A stretch of 64,000 bases of DNA from Flammeovirga sp. SJP92 (GTDB lineage Bacteria > Bacteroidota > Bacteroidia > Cytophagales > Flammeovirgaceae), in assembly GCF_001583495.1 (NCBI RefSeq), contig NZ_LQAQ01000060.1, forward strand, positions 1-64,000. Direction: 5' to 3'. This document shows, piece by piece, positions 10,613 through 20,348 of the stretch (position 1 is its first letter; each line of letters opens with the position of its first letter). The position numbers were made by a program, and so were the translations under genes. The notes beneath the pieces were generated by a model, which made no database searches, had not been told where the DNA came from, and saw only the letters and a program-made list of their open reading frames with translations.

Positions 10613-12337
10613 ATGGATCAAATAATAAACCAAAACGTACAAGCTTGGTTGGAAGGACCTTTTGACGAAGCAACTAAAACAGAAATTAAACGCTTACAAG
10701 CCGAAGACGAACAAGAACTCAAAGAAAGTTTTTATAAATCTCTTGAATTCGGTACAGGTGGTTTACGTGGTATTATGGGTGTAGGTACTAACAGAATGAA
10801 CAAATACACTGTTGGTATGGCTACTCAAGGATTAGCAAATTATGTAAAACAACAAGTAGAAGGTACTCCTAAAGCTGCTATTGCCTATGACTGTAGAAAC
10901 AACAGTTCATTCTTCGCTGAAGTTGCCGCAAACGTACTTGCCGCAAACGGGTTTACAGTTTATTTATTTGATGAACTTCGTGCTACTCCAGAATTATCTT
11001 TTGCAATTAGAGAATTAGGTTGTCACACAGGTATTGTTTTAACGGCCTCTCACAACCCTAAAGAATACAATGGTTTTAAAGCTTACTGGGCAGACGGTGG
11101 TCAAGTTGTACCTCCACATGATGGAAATATCGTTGCTGAAGTAAGAAAAATCGAATCAATCGAAGATGTGAAATGGGAAGGTGGTGCCGGAGAAGTTGTG
11201 AAAATCAACAAAGAGGTAGATGAGCCTTACTTAAACATGTTAGAAGGTTTGGCTGTTTCTCCTGAAGCGATCAAAGCACAGAAAGACTTGAAAATCGTAT
11301 TCACTTCTATTCACGGTACTGGTATCACTATGGTACCTCGTATCTTGGAAAGACTTGGATTCGATAACGTTCATATCATTGAGGAGCAAGCTGTAGTGGA
11401 TGGTAACTTCCCTACTGTAGTTTATCCTAACCCAGAGGAAGCTGAAGCATTGAGCATGGCTTTAGCAAAAGCAAAAGAAATTGATGCGGATATCTTATTG
11501 GGTACTGACCCTGATGCTGACCGTGTGGGTATTGCTATCAAAAACCACAAAGGTGAGTGGACTTTATTGAATGGTAACCAAACTGCCGCTTTATTATTCA
11601 ACTACGTGATTTCTGCTCGTAAGAAAGAAGGTAAAGCACAAGACAATGATTTCGTTTGTAAAACTATTGTAACTACAGACTTAATTGATCGTTTTGCGAA
11701 AGCCAACGGAATGCCTTGCTACAATGTATTGACTGGTTTCAAATACATCGCTGAAGTAATCAAAGAGAAAGAAGGTAAAGAAAACTTCATTGTAGGTGGT
11801 GAGGAGTCTTACGGTTACTTGATCGGTGATTCAGTAAGAGACAAAGATGCTATCGCAGCTTCTTCAATGATCTGTGAAATGGCGGCTTACTATAAAAACG
11901 AAGGTAAATCAATGTTCGATCAACTGATCGACATCTACGTTGAGCATGGTTACTTCAAAGAGAAATTAATCTCAATCACTAAGAAAGGTATGAGCGGTGC
12001 AGAGGAAATCGCGAACATGATGAAAGAACTTCGTGCTAACCCTCCTGCAACAATCAACGGTTCTACTGTGCTTGAAATGAGAGATTACCAATCTTCAGTA
12101 GCTACAGATTTAGTTTCTAAAGAAGAGTGTACTATTGATCTTCCAAAATCAAATGTATTGCAATTCTTCTTAGAAGATGGTACTAAGATTTCTGCTCGTC
12201 CATCTGGTACAGAGCCAAAAATCAAGTTCTACTTCAGTGTAAACACTTCTATTGCTTCTGCAGATGAGTTTGATGCTGCTGATGCTGTATTAGAAGAAAG
12301 AGTTGCTAAGATTATCGAAGATATGAAGCTTAAATAA
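10613..12337 (+). CDS. Phosphohexomutase (phosphoglucomutase/phosphomannomutase family)
   Basis: This 574-residue cytosolic enzyme belongs to the alpha-D-phosphohexomutase superfamily, which interconverts sugar 1- and 6-phosphates. All four signature loops are present: the phospho-serine loop TASHNPKEYNG (Ser146), the Mg2+ loop DPDADR, the sugar loop GGEESYG, and the phosphate loop RPSGTEPKIKFY near the C-terminus. The length and the GTGGLRGIMG motif near the N-terminus match the longer PgcA-type enzymes, so phosphoglucomutase and/or phosphomannomutase activity is expected; sequence alone does not decide. It is a single-gene transcript with its own hairpin. Its codon use is more biased than that of the nearby hypothetical genes, which suggests good expression. 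Confidence 0.93.
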   Translation: MDQIINQNVQAWLEGPFDEATKTEIKRLQAEDEQELKESFYKSLEFGTGGLRGIMGVGTNRMNKYTVGMATQGLANYVKQQVEGTPKAAIAYDCRNNSSFFAEVAANVLAANGFTVYLFDELRATPELSFAIRELGCHTGIVLTASHNPKEYNGFKAYWADGGQVVPPHDGNIVAEVRKIESIEDVKWEGGAGEVVKINKEVDEPYLNMLEGLAVSPEAIKAQKDLKIVFTSIHGTGITMVPRILERLGFDNVHIIEEQAVVDGNFPTVVYPNPEEAEALSMALAKAKEIDADILLGTDPDADRVGIAIKNHKGEWTLLNGNQTAALLFNYVISARKKEGKAQDNDFVCKTIVTTDLIDRFAKANGMPCYNVLTGFKYIAEVIKEKEGKENFIVGGEESYGYLIGDSVRDKDAIAASSMICEMAAYYKNEGKSMFDQLIDIYVEHGYFKEKLISITKKGMSGAEEIANMMKELRANPPATINGSTVLEMRDYQSSVATDLVSKEECTIDLPKSNVLQFFLEDGTKISARPSGTEPKIKFYFSVNTSIASADEFDAADAVLEERVAKIIEDMKLK

Positions 12338-12363
12338 GCGAGAAATCTTAATTGATATTTATT

Positions 12364-12394
12364 GGCCAATAATCCTGAAGGGTTATTGGCCTTT
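12364..12394 (+). terminator. Terminator of the phosphohexomutase gene
   Basis: A perfect 9-bp stem GGCCAATAA / TTATTGGCC (12364-12372, 12383-12391) with a 10-base loop is followed by TTT. The T tract is short, and a MITE-like element begins directly after it. Confidence 0.65.
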
Positions 12395-12395
12395 A

Positions 12396-12555
12396 GAGCA
12401 TGTTTGGAATATATATTTTAGACGTAAAAATTTTCCATTTAAGGTTGTGAGGAAATTAATTTCAGAGAAAATAGTGGTTCTATAGTTGATGAAATTAATA
12501 AACTCATGTTCTTAAAGGGAGAATTTTTACTAAAAGAGATATTTCAAACATGCTC
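12396..12555. mobile_element. MITE-like palindromic element, about 160 bp
   Basis: The ends are near-perfect terminal inverted repeats (GAGCATGTTTGGAATAT on the left, GAGCATGTTTGAAATAT read inward from the right). The pairing continues imperfectly for roughly 70 bp per arm, so the whole element can fold into one long hairpin. Both sides are flanked by TTA (12393-12395 and 12556-12558), a candidate 3-bp target duplication. There is no coding sequence. From memory, the ends and a TNA duplication resemble the IS1031 group of the IS5 family; this needs a search. A non-autonomous transposon is the best reading. Confidence 0.65.
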
Positions 12556-12712
12556 TTATTTTTTAAAAAAGAATAAAAGTGACCTGATTCTTTTAAAAAC
12601 CCTTATAATAAAACAACTTTTCTAAATTCAACTGTCCATTTTCCAACCTCGACTGTTTTACCACGTTTTTAAAGACAAATCAAATTACAGTCTTTTATAA
12701 AACTATGTTTAC

Positions 12713-13072
12713 GTGAAAAAGGTAAAAAAAATCATCGTAAGAGAAGCTCAGTACTTCTTTTTCACCCTAATCCTTATTGGAGCAGGAGCTTTACCTTTTC
12801 TAACTGATCATTTCTCAAATGAGCCTCAAACAATGGTGGCTCAAAACTTATCCAACGACAATATTACTATTTTAAATGAAGAAAAGATTATGATTGAACA
12901 AGTACAACTTAGCCAGTCATCTCTTTTTGATTTGAGCAGAGAAAGCAGAACGGCCGAAGATCATCACACCAGAGGTCTTCATTTTATTTATTTTGCGTAT
13001 GTTTTTCTCATTCTCTTTTTTGTCTATCCGGTAAGGTACAACCTTTACGTTCTCAATTATCTATTAAACTAA
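12713..13072 (+). CDS. Small two-TM hypothetical protein
   Basis: The frame gives 119 residues from a GTG start (12713); the only nearby ATG (12705) is out of frame. It has a Lys-rich N-terminus (KKVKKI), a hydrophobic helix (FFFTLILIGAGALPFL, about residues 15-30), a polar middle with several Asn/Glu, and a second helix (FIYFAYVFLILFFVYP, about 91-106). I do not recognise the family. A well-formed terminator 120 bp downstream supports a real transcript, but no start-site evidence is decisive. Confidence 0.5.
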   Translation: MKKVKKIIVREAQYFFFTLILIGAGALPFLTDHFSNEPQTMVAQNLSNDNITILNEEKIMIEQVQLSQSSLFDLSRESRTAEDHHTRGLHFIYFAYVFLILFFVYPVRYNLYVLNYLLN

Positions 13073-13193
13073 AATGAAAATTGACCATCGGATAACATCA
13101 ATAGAACATTCAAAAATTCATTTAGAATATTATCTCTATTGTTACTATTTAATATATCATCATTCATAAAAACTTAAACCGTACAATACCATC

Positions 13194-13242
13194 AGAGGTT
13201 ACTTATACACCATAACAGTGTCTACGTAACCTCTATTTTTTT
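13194..13242 (+). terminator. Terminator after the small two-TM gene
   Basis: A perfect 9-bp stem AGAGGTTAC / GTAACCTCT (13194-13202, 13226-13234) is followed by ATTTTTTTC. The rest of 13073-13401 shows no other feature. Confidence 0.7.
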
Positions 13243-13401
13243 CACCAAAATACATTAAACAGCATTTTTATGTTGTTTGGCATGAAAAACCTGCCTCTCA
13301 GCTAAAAGTTTTCTTTCTACACTTATTAAATAATAAATTGCTTGTATAAATATATAGAGTTATGTTTTGGCAATGCCAAAGGAACAATAGATCTTACTAT
13401 A

Positions 13402-15915
13402 ATGAGGACATTTAACTATCTTTTATTCATTTTATTTTTAGGCCTTTTCTCTTGTGCCAGCACAAAGGAAAAAAGCTCTAAGGATATTACGATACATTGG
13501 AAACAACGAACAAACGATGTAAATGAAAAAAATGAATCATTTGCTGAATTAACAATTAAAAATGTAGGGAAACAGAATTTAGAAAAAGGCGATTGGGAAC
13601 TTTACTTCAACAATAAGCCTTGTACTAATTTAAATGTTGATCTTGCCGGAAATGATGTGGATATAGAAAAAATCAACGGCGACTTCTTCAAAATTACCCC
13701 TAAAAAATCTTTCAAAGGTTTAGCTACAGGAGATAGTATTATTGTTCCTTTATATACCAATAGTGCAGTTATTAAATATACAGATAGAGCACAAGGATTT
13801 TACTTTGTATTCAATAAAAACAATAAGAAGGATTTTTATACGCCAAGTTATTCTTACAGTGACTTAGAGCCTGAAATGGCAAAAATATCTGAAACTGATA
13901 CTTATGTGGTAGAAACCAAAGAAATCAGATATGAAAATAATAGTAAGTTATCTGAAATTGAATTAAAAACTGCTGATAAGATTATTCCTTCTCCTTTTAA
14001 AGTAACTGAAGGAAAATCAAGCATTGATATTACTACATTAAAACAAATTGAGGCTTCTGCAAAAGCAACTCGTCAAGCTAAGTTATTGCAGAGCTATTTC
14101 AAAGATGCTACTGGAGTTGAATTAGAGATTGTCCCTAAAGCCTCTGAAAGTGCTATCCGATTAACAATCAACAAAGTGAATAGTTCTGAGGAAGCTTATG
14201 TATTAAATATCAATGAGAAAAATATTGAAATTCTAGGTCAAGAAAAAGGGCTTGTTTATGGTATTCAAACTTTAAGAGGTCTTCTTCCAATCAAAGGTGA
14301 ATCCAACAAAATCAAAACCGCAAAGATTCTTGATCAGCCTCGTTTTGAGTACAGAGGTTTTATGTTTGATGTAGCTAGAAACTTCCAAACAAAAGAAACT
14401 ATTAAAAACCTTTTGGATGTGATGTCATTCTATAAAATGAATACACTGCACTTCCACTTAACAGATGATGAAGGCTGGAGAATCGAGCTAAAGAAGTTTC
14501 CTGAATTAACTGAGATTGGAAGTATTCGTAAACACCCTACCTCTGAGTACAGCACATTACCTTCGTATGGTTCAGGTGCTGAAGGAATTGAAAATGTTTC
14601 AAACGGTTATTACACTGTTGAAGATTATATTGAAATCCTTCGTTATGCTGATGAGCGAAATGTAACAATCATTCCTGAAGTAGATCTTCCTGGACATGCA
14701 CGTATTGCCATCAATGCTATGAAATTCAGAGCTGAGAATCTTCGTAAGGTAGAAGGAGATGAAGAAGCAGACAAGTACCTTCTTCATGATCCAAATGATA
14801 AGTCTGAGTATTCTTCTGTACAAGGTTTTAATGACAATACTATCTGTCCTTGCCAAGAGTCTTCTTACAACTTTATTGATGACTTGATTGGTGAATTCAA
14901 AAGTATTTATGCTCAAGCAGGTGTTCCTTTAGAAACAATGCACCTTGGTGGTGATGAAGTGGCACATGGTGTTTGGGAGAAATCACCGCTTTGCCAGGAA
15001 TTCATGAAGGAAAACGGTATCAAAAGTATTAATGAGTTGAAAGGTTTTTATGCTGTGAAGTTGGCTGAGATCGCAAAGTCAAACCAAATCAAATTACAGT
15101 TATGGGATGATATTTTACATCATGCTGAAGGCATGTCACCAGAAAACTTAACACTTAACGCTTGGGATAACTCATGGGGTACTGGTACTGAAGACTTTGG
15201 TTACAAAAGAGCAAATGAAGGTTATGATGTTATCTTGACAAGTGTTTCAAGTCTATATTTCGATATGGCTTACACTAAAGAGGTCAATGAACCTGGCTTC
15301 TACTGGGGGGATTACAACGATACTAGAAATATCTTCAACTACTTGCCTACTAACTTCTTTGAGGTAAGCCATAAACTTCGATTAGGAGGTGAATTAACTG
15401 TTGAAGAAATGAAAGATAAAGAGCGTTTAACCGCAAAAGGGTTATCACACATCAAGGGTATTCAAGGGGCATTATGGTCTGAGACTTTAAAAACTCCTCA
15501 AGATGCCGAATATTTACTTTACCCTAAAATGATGGCATTAGCTGAAAGAGCTTGGTCACAATCATTGGTGAAAAAAGGTGACAAAGAAAAAGAGATTTTC
15601 AAGAATTTGGATCAACAATGGAATGTATTTGCAAACGCTGTTGGACAAAGAGAATTCAACAGGTTAGCTTCTTGGGGACGCCACTTCAGAATTCCTCCTG
15701 TGGGTGTAGAAATTGAAGGTAATGTAGTGAAAGTAAACGTTGCATATCCTGGACTTCAAATTCGATATGCATCTGTGAAAGATACATTAGATAGTGATTC
15801 TAAAGTCTTTACTTCACCAATGAATATTGATGGACCAATTCAGATTGCCGCTTTTGATCAATATGGAAATCATGGAAGAGTTCAAATCATTTCATTGAAT
15901 AAAGAAATTATCTAG
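13402..15915 (+). CDS. Beta-N-acetylhexosaminidase, GH20, lipoprotein
   Basis: The start chosen is ATG 13402, because it puts a lipoprotein signal (MRTFNYLLFILFLGLFSC) at the N-terminus; a TTG 60 bp upstream would add an unlikely leader. The protein is 838 residues. After the lipid-anchored Cys comes a chitobiase-type N-terminal domain (ITIHWKQR region), then a GH20b domain (about 195-310) and the catalytic barrel from about residue 313 (FEYRGFMFDVARN). The catalytic Asp-Glu pair is in LGGDEVAHG (Asp518, Glu519), and HFHLTDDEGWR is also typical. A short beta domain ends the protein. The family removes terminal GlcNAc/GalNAc from chito-oligosaccharides or glycans by substrate-assisted catalysis. 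It could finish the work of the secreted GH18 chitinase at 36829-39666. It is probably in the periplasm or on the surface. Confidence 0.95.
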   Translation: MRTFNYLLFILFLGLFSCASTKEKSSKDITIHWKQRTNDVNEKNESFAELTIKNVGKQNLEKGDWELYFNNKPCTNLNVDLAGNDVDIEKINGDFFKITPKKSFKGLATGDSIIVPLYTNSAVIKYTDRAQGFYFVFNKNNKKDFYTPSYSYSDLEPEMAKISETDTYVVETKEIRYENNSKLSEIELKTADKIIPSPFKVTEGKSSIDITTLKQIEASAKATRQAKLLQSYFKDATGVELEIVPKASESAIRLTINKVNSSEEAYVLNINEKNIEILGQEKGLVYGIQTLRGLLPIKGESNKIKTAKILDQPRFEYRGFMFDVARNFQTKETIKNLLDVMSFYKMNTLHFHLTDDEGWRIELKKFPELTEIGSIRKHPTSEYSTLPSYGSGAEGIENVSNGYYTVEDYIEILRYADERNVTIIPEVDLPGHARIAINAMKFRAENLRKVEGDEEADKYLLHDPNDKSEYSSVQGFNDNTICPCQESSYNFIDDLIGEFKSIYAQAGVPLETMHLGGDEVAHGVWEKSPLCQEFMKENGIKSINELKGFYAVKLAEIAKSNQIKLQLWDDILHHAEGMSPENLTLNAWDNSWGTGTEDFGYKRANEGYDVILTSVSSLYFDMAYTKEVNEPGFYWGDYNDTRNIFNYLPTNFFEVSHKLRLGGELTVEEMKDKERLTAKGLSHIKGIQGALWSETLKTPQDAEYLLYPKMMALAERAWSQSLVKKGDKEKEIFKNLDQQWNVFANAVGQREFNRLASWGRHFRIPPVGVEIEGNVVKVNVAYPGLQIRYASVKDTLDSDSKVFTSPMNIDGPIQIAAFDQYGNHGRVQIISLNKEII

Positions 15916-15995
15916 GGAGTCAGTCAAAAACAGTTTATCACTAGTATTTAAATTTCGCCTGTTAAAAAACAAAATTAACTAACAAACAACCTTTC

Positions 15996-16035
15996 AAAAC
16001 CATTCTTTTTGGCAACATTAAGAATGGTTTTTTTG
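15996..16035 (+). terminator. Terminator of the GH20 gene
   Basis: A perfect 12-bp stem AAAACCATTCTT / AAGAATGGTTTT (15996-16007, 16020-16031) runs into seven T. The remaining 16036-16302 is AT-rich and holds only the candidate promoter of the next gene. Confidence 0.85.
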
Positions 16036-16237
16036 TATAAATAGAACATCAATTCCTCCTTGATAATAGATGTTAAATAAATTTTGAATACCCAAAAATT
16101 GGTCAATTCACTTTCTCACAATACATTAATTTTCTATTAGAATTTACTCAAAATTATATTTCAAAACTTCCACATATAACAATGTAAACAACCTTTTATC
16201 TCGCTCAATAAAAACTTATTACAAAAAATAACTCCAG

Positions 16238-16245
16238 TACATTTG
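16238..16245 (+). promoter_or_regulatory. Candidate -7 box (TACATTTG)
   Basis: This is an exact match to the Bacteroidota TAnnTTTG element, 57 bp before the start codon of the ASH-domain gene. No good -33 TTTG is visible at the right distance. Confidence 0.35.
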
Positions 16246-16302
16246 TCTCACTAATTGTATAAATTTTTTATTAACCTCTCAAATATTTATCAACTAACAC
16301 AC

Positions 16303-19008
16303 ATGATAAAAGATACTTTTACTTTTCTAATTTCAATCCTATTTCTGAGTCAAACATTACCTACTGGAGCACAAGGAAAGTTAGGGCTTTACAGGGTAAA
16401 TAGTGACAATACAGAACAAACTTTAAATGATAAAGACACTATCAATTTTGGTAATTCAGGAGTTTCCTCTTCTATCCTCACACGTCAAATAAAAGTCAAG
16501 AATGAATCCACCACTGAATCATTGAGGATTTATGATATTGCCTTTGATGCTACTGGTATTTTTGGATATTTTCCGGCCTCTGGTGAAATGACAATTGCTC
16601 CTGGTCAGATTGGTAATTTTTATGTTTACTATATGGCTTCTGGAAATATCAATCTTCATGAAGGCTACCTTACTTTTTCCACAACAGATCCTGATGCGTC
16701 ATCAATCAAAATCAATACAGTTGTGAATAAAGAAAATGGTGAACTGAAAGTGAGCTGTGCTGATTACCCCATTGTGAATGGTCAACTAGATCTTGGGGAT
16801 ATTTTAATTGGAGAACGTATCAACTTCACCATTGAAATGGAAAATGTTGGAGAAGGCTATATGTTTGTGGATAAAACAGAATTTGAGTCTGACACTAATA
16901 CGTTTATTTCAACCTACATCAAAAAAGAAGGCTTTAGTAAAGGCACCACATTCAATAATAATCTTTCGTTCAAAGCGATGAAAAAAGGTACTTTTGAAAC
17001 CATCATCAAAAATAAGCTGGAAAGAGGTCAAACTGATGTTCACAACATTAAAGTGATTGGTAATGTATTGGCGCCCGAAGCTGAAATAAGTTATGAAGGT
17101 AAAACTCTTCTAGCGGACAACATCATCAAAGAAGACAATGCTCCCTATGCTGTTCAACATTATACTTTCAATGTCAAAAACAAAGGCAATGCTGATTTGA
17201 CCATCAACGGCGTTACTGTAAAGCAAAATGAAGACAGAGAATACAATATGTCGTATAGTGGTTCTTTTAAAACCATCCAACCCAATGCATCACTTGATTA
17301 TACTTTAGAATTAATTCCTTCAAGTGTCGGAGAAAAACCGGTGGAGTTGACTTTTCATACTACTGATGCTGAAAACTCGGTGATTAAAATTGATTTTTCT
17401 ACTGTAATTGGAGCACCCATTATTCGTTTTGAGGATAAAGAAGGAAAAGAAATTGCACAAAACTTAGGTTTTGATATGAAGGCAACTACAGATAATGCGG
17501 TTGTTATGGATGAAATGTATATCAAAAACATTGGAAATACGGTATTAAGCATCAAAGAATTGAAGGAAGTGTACGACATTTACAATCAATTTTCATTTGA
17601 TTATAATGGAGGTGATATTGGTGTTGACGATCGACAAAAAGTTACATTTACTTATACTCCAAACGGTCATAATACGTCGAAAAATAGTTTTCCAATAGAT
17701 ATTACATCAAATGCTCATGAAAATAATGACATCCGCTTTAGCGTCCACACATCCCATCATTACCATGAAACAGAGCTTAGGTATGAAGGTAATTTAGTAT
17801 CAGAATCCTACCCTATTGATTTCGGACGATTTGATATTAACACAGGAAAAGAGATAGTGCTTTTTGTAAAGAACTCAGGAAACCTACCATTAACAATTCA
17901 AAATGTGAGTTTTAAAAATGACAGTCAAGATAATTTTACAATTAAGGAATACACTCAAACAGAAGTCAAAGCCGGTGAAAATGGGAAAGTAGTTATTCAA
18001 TGTCATTCCACAAAAGCACATCAATATGTGGAAGAAATACTCAAAGTAGAAACAACGGATTACAAAAATCCCATTCAAAATGTGAGACTTACAGCCAATC
18101 CTGTCAAATCTCAATTCTATATGAGCAACCCTGAAAATACGATTACAGTTTGGAATGGAGATATTGAGGAATATGGTCCTCTTCGTTATGAAAATGAGTT
18201 TGAGTACATTTATATTATACAAAACAAAGGAGAGGCTCCGTTGACTGTAAAAGAAATTTCGATTGAAAACAATGATGGATACACATTGGATTTTTCTGGT
18301 TACGAACTTCCTTTTACCCTTCAACCTTCAGGACAAAAAGAAATTACAATGAAGGCTACTCCACATCTTCCAGGAATGTATGATTCAAAAGTAAGCATCA
18401 CTACCGACGAACCGGGTGCCAACAACTTTTCTTATACTGTTAGAATGAATTCCTTACTGCCGGTACTCCAAGTTACGCACAATAATGAGGTCATCATTTC
18501 TGAAAATATCGACTTTGCATCAATGGACTCTTATATGTTTACCTTGATGAATAAAGGATCAGAAATCTTGGATATCACATCAATTGAAATTGAAGACAAT
18601 GATGAGTTTACACTATCTTATGATGAAGCAGTTAATTTCTTAAGACCTCAGGAGACCTTGGAGGTCACCATCTATTACACACCAACAGATCAAATCAGAA
18701 AAGATGGAAAGTTGACAATGAAAACAAATGATTTAAAAGCTGAAGTGTTCTCACTCATTTTAAAAGAAAGAACTATCACGAGCACAAATAACTTGAACAA
18801 CAACTTCTCAATCTACCCCAACCCTGCTCAGGATAAATTATTTATTCAAGGCATCTCACAAAAAGTAGAAGTTAGCATTTTTGATCTCTTTGGAGTGAAA
18901 CATTTAGATATCATTTCTAATGGCACTGTTGACATCAGCCCATTACATTCCGGTATTTACCTCTTACAAATTGAGGGGAAAGTCACAAAAAAAATTATTA
19001 TCCAGTAA
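16303..19008 (+). CDS. Large secreted ASH/HYDIN-like repeat protein with T9SS sorting domain
   Basis: ATG 16303 is chosen because a signal peptide follows directly (MIKDTFTFLISILF, cleavage near TGAQG); a TTG upstream is less likely. The mature protein (about 900 residues in total) is a string of about seven Ig-like beta units of roughly 110 residues. They have the recurring pattern of a conserved NxGxxxLxI strand, then IxPxxxxxFTVxYxP. This is the ASH (ASPM-SPD2-Hydin) or choice-of-anchor D type. The end is a type A T9SS domain (NNFSIYPNPAQDKLFI, then GIYLLQI and KKIIIQ). No enzymatic motif is seen. A structural or adhesive surface role is inferred. It is a monocistronic gene between the GH20 terminator and small unknown genes. 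Confidence 0.85.
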   Translation: MIKDTFTFLISILFLSQTLPTGAQGKLGLYRVNSDNTEQTLNDKDTINFGNSGVSSSILTRQIKVKNESTTESLRIYDIAFDATGIFGYFPASGEMTIAPGQIGNFYVYYMASGNINLHEGYLTFSTTDPDASSIKINTVVNKENGELKVSCADYPIVNGQLDLGDILIGERINFTIEMENVGEGYMFVDKTEFESDTNTFISTYIKKEGFSKGTTFNNNLSFKAMKKGTFETIIKNKLERGQTDVHNIKVIGNVLAPEAEISYEGKTLLADNIIKEDNAPYAVQHYTFNVKNKGNADLTINGVTVKQNEDREYNMSYSGSFKTIQPNASLDYTLELIPSSVGEKPVELTFHTTDAENSVIKIDFSTVIGAPIIRFEDKEGKEIAQNLGFDMKATTDNAVVMDEMYIKNIGNTVLSIKELKEVYDIYNQFSFDYNGGDIGVDDRQKVTFTYTPNGHNTSKNSFPIDITSNAHENNDIRFSVHTSHHYHETELRYEGNLVSESYPIDFGRFDINTGKEIVLFVKNSGNLPLTIQNVSFKNDSQDNFTIKEYTQTEVKAGENGKVVIQCHSTKAHQYVEEILKVETTDYKNPIQNVRLTANPVKSQFYMSNPENTITVWNGDIEEYGPLRYENEFEYIYIIQNKGEAPLTVKEISIENNDGYTLDFSGYELPFTLQPSGQKEITMKATPHLPGMYDSKVSITTDEPGANNFSYTVRMNSLLPVLQVTHNNEVIISENIDFASMDSYMFTLMNKGSEILDITSIEIEDNDEFTLSYDEAVNFLRPQETLEVTIYYTPTDQIRKDGKLTMKTNDLKAEVFSLILKERTITSTNNLNNNFSIYPNPAQDKLFIQGISQKVEVSIFDLFGVKHLDIISNGTVDISPLHSGIYLLQIEGKVTKKIIIQ

Positions 19009-19165
19009 TTTAAAGAAGAACATTTTCGTTTTCAGGCCATTATCCATTGTGAAATAGACTGAAAAGTTAACTTTAGTTTAAGAGATTTGCTTTGAACAAT
19101 AATACTTTAGAATTTTGTATTTGAGGGATCAATGAAAAATGTGATTCCAAATCAAAGAAAAGATT

Positions 19166-19564
19166 ATGCAGAATACGCCAGAATTAAATAGTCAAGGAAA
19201 ATACCTTGGTACAATCACAAAAGACTTTATCAAAGTTTACTCTGTACTTCAAGAGGCTTCCTATCAAGTCAGAAAAAGAAACTTTTCTCAGTATCCAATC
19301 TTTCCTGTAAGCAAAACTCAGGCAAATGTGGGACAACACATTGTAGGACCTCAGCAGAAGGAATTTTTAGAGTGGAATTACAGTGTTTCTTTCGCTGAAG
19401 AATTCCTGCAAAAGGAACTGATTCTTGCTGAGAAATATGAAGAATTCAAAAAGAACTATAAAAATGCAGATGAATTCTGTTGCCTTTTCGTTATTGATGA
19501 AGACTTCGTCAATTTCGTATTCATCCCTTATCCTGTGGATGAGGAAGGGAAAGAGGTATTATAG
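19166..19564 (+). CDS. Conserved-looking cytosolic hypothetical protein
   Basis: This is a 132-residue soluble protein with no signal peptide or membrane helix. The N-terminal third is helical and basic (DFIKVYSVLQEASYQVRKR), followed by a segment with YPIFPVSKTQ and a Trp (LEWNYS). A mixed alpha/beta C-terminus ends FVFIPYPVDEEGKEVL. I have the impression of a small family widespread in Bacteroidota but cannot name it. It starts 157 bp after the ASH-domain gene and is followed by a hairpin, so it may be its own unit. Confidence 0.7.
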   Translation: MQNTPELNSQGKYLGTITKDFIKVYSVLQEASYQVRKRNFSQYPIFPVSKTQANVGQHIVGPQQKEFLEWNYSVSFAEEFLQKELILAEKYEEFKKNYKNADEFCCLFVIDEDFVNFVFIPYPVDEEGKEVL

Positions 19565-19629
19565 AAGTTGATAACATTGACTACTCTAGATGATATAATA
19601 CATTAAAGTCATATCACAGAGGGTCAGGC

Positions 19630-19691
19630 AAAAAAAGATAGGGGCATAAATTTTGAAGCACAGTATTCAGAATTTACTTCCCTATTTTTTT
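19630..19691. terminator. Imperfect long hairpin after the 132-residue gene
   Basis: A7 GATAGGGG pairs with CCCTATTTTTTT across an inner imperfect stem (ATAAATTTTGA / TCAGAATTTA). With A and T tracts at the two ends it could terminate in either direction. Confidence 0.5.
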
Positions 19692-19724
19692 ACATATGTC
19701 CTAGGCTGACATACTTTTTAAATC

Positions 19725-20216
19725 ATGAATAAACTTATTACTTTTTTTTTCTCTCTTCTATTATTAAATAACTTCGCACACTCACAATCCTTATTAAATT
19801 ACTCTTTGAGAGAAACGGTCTCGTCCTCTCTAACCTCTCCTGATTCTGTTCAAATAAACGGGATCAATGGCACTTTAGAATATCATAGTATTCGAAATAG
19901 CTATAAAAGAGGAAGTAAGGGGAAAATTTACAGAATCCAGTTCATGGCTCACAAATACTTCTTTAGTGAAGCTGAAATTCAAGAAATGATTCAATTCTTT
20001 GATGATAAGTACGGACTTTCTTTAAAAGAGAAAGGAGAATATGATGGGTATTGTGATTATGGCTATACCTACAAGGGCATAGAATACTGTTTTGCCTCGG
20101 AGAAAGATTATATCCTCTTTGTCATTAAAGATGAGCACTTTTATGGTAAAAGAAGAAAATCGCTTTTGCGACAGAAAATCAAAAAGCATAACAAAAGGGT
20201 AAACTTTAAGATTTGA
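19725..20216 (+). CDS. Small exported hypothetical protein
   Basis: The protein has 163 residues with a clear signal peptide (MNKLITFFFSLLLLNNFAHS, cleaved near residue 20). The mature part is short and basic at its C-terminus (KRRKSLLRQKIKKHNKRVNF). It has many Tyr residues, including KGEYDGYCDYGYTYKG, and two Cys (about 109 and 119) that could form a disulfide. I do not recognise the family. The gene is followed by a strong bidirectional terminator shared with the convergent ornithine aminotransferase gene. Confidence 0.65.
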   Translation: MNKLITFFFSLLLLNNFAHSQSLLNYSLRETVSSSLTSPDSVQINGINGTLEYHSIRNSYKRGSKGKIYRIQFMAHKYFFSEAEIQEMIQFFDDKYGLSLKEKGEYDGYCDYGYTYKGIEYCFASEKDYILFVIKDEHFYGKRRKSLLRQKIKKHNKRVNFKI

Positions 20217-20289
20217 GTACTCTTTTGATACTGAAAAACAGTACATCATTAACGTTATCTTTTGTAACGAAACTTCTCTTTTAAAAGAG

Positions 20290-20327
20290 AAAAGGGCATT
20301 TAGTTTTGAATAACTAAATGCCCTTTT
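20290..20327. terminator. Strong bidirectional terminator
   Basis: A perfect 16-bp stem (arms 20290-20305 and 20312-20327, core GGGCATTTAGTT) with a 6-base loop and flanking A/T runs lies between convergent genes. Confidence 0.9.
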
Positions 20328-20348
20328 ACTATATTAAGAATCAAATGA

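Noticed and set aside
13342-13401. TTG start upstream of the GH20 gene
   Set aside because: The added 20 residues are not a signal peptide; ATG 13402 gives a proper lipoprotein signal.
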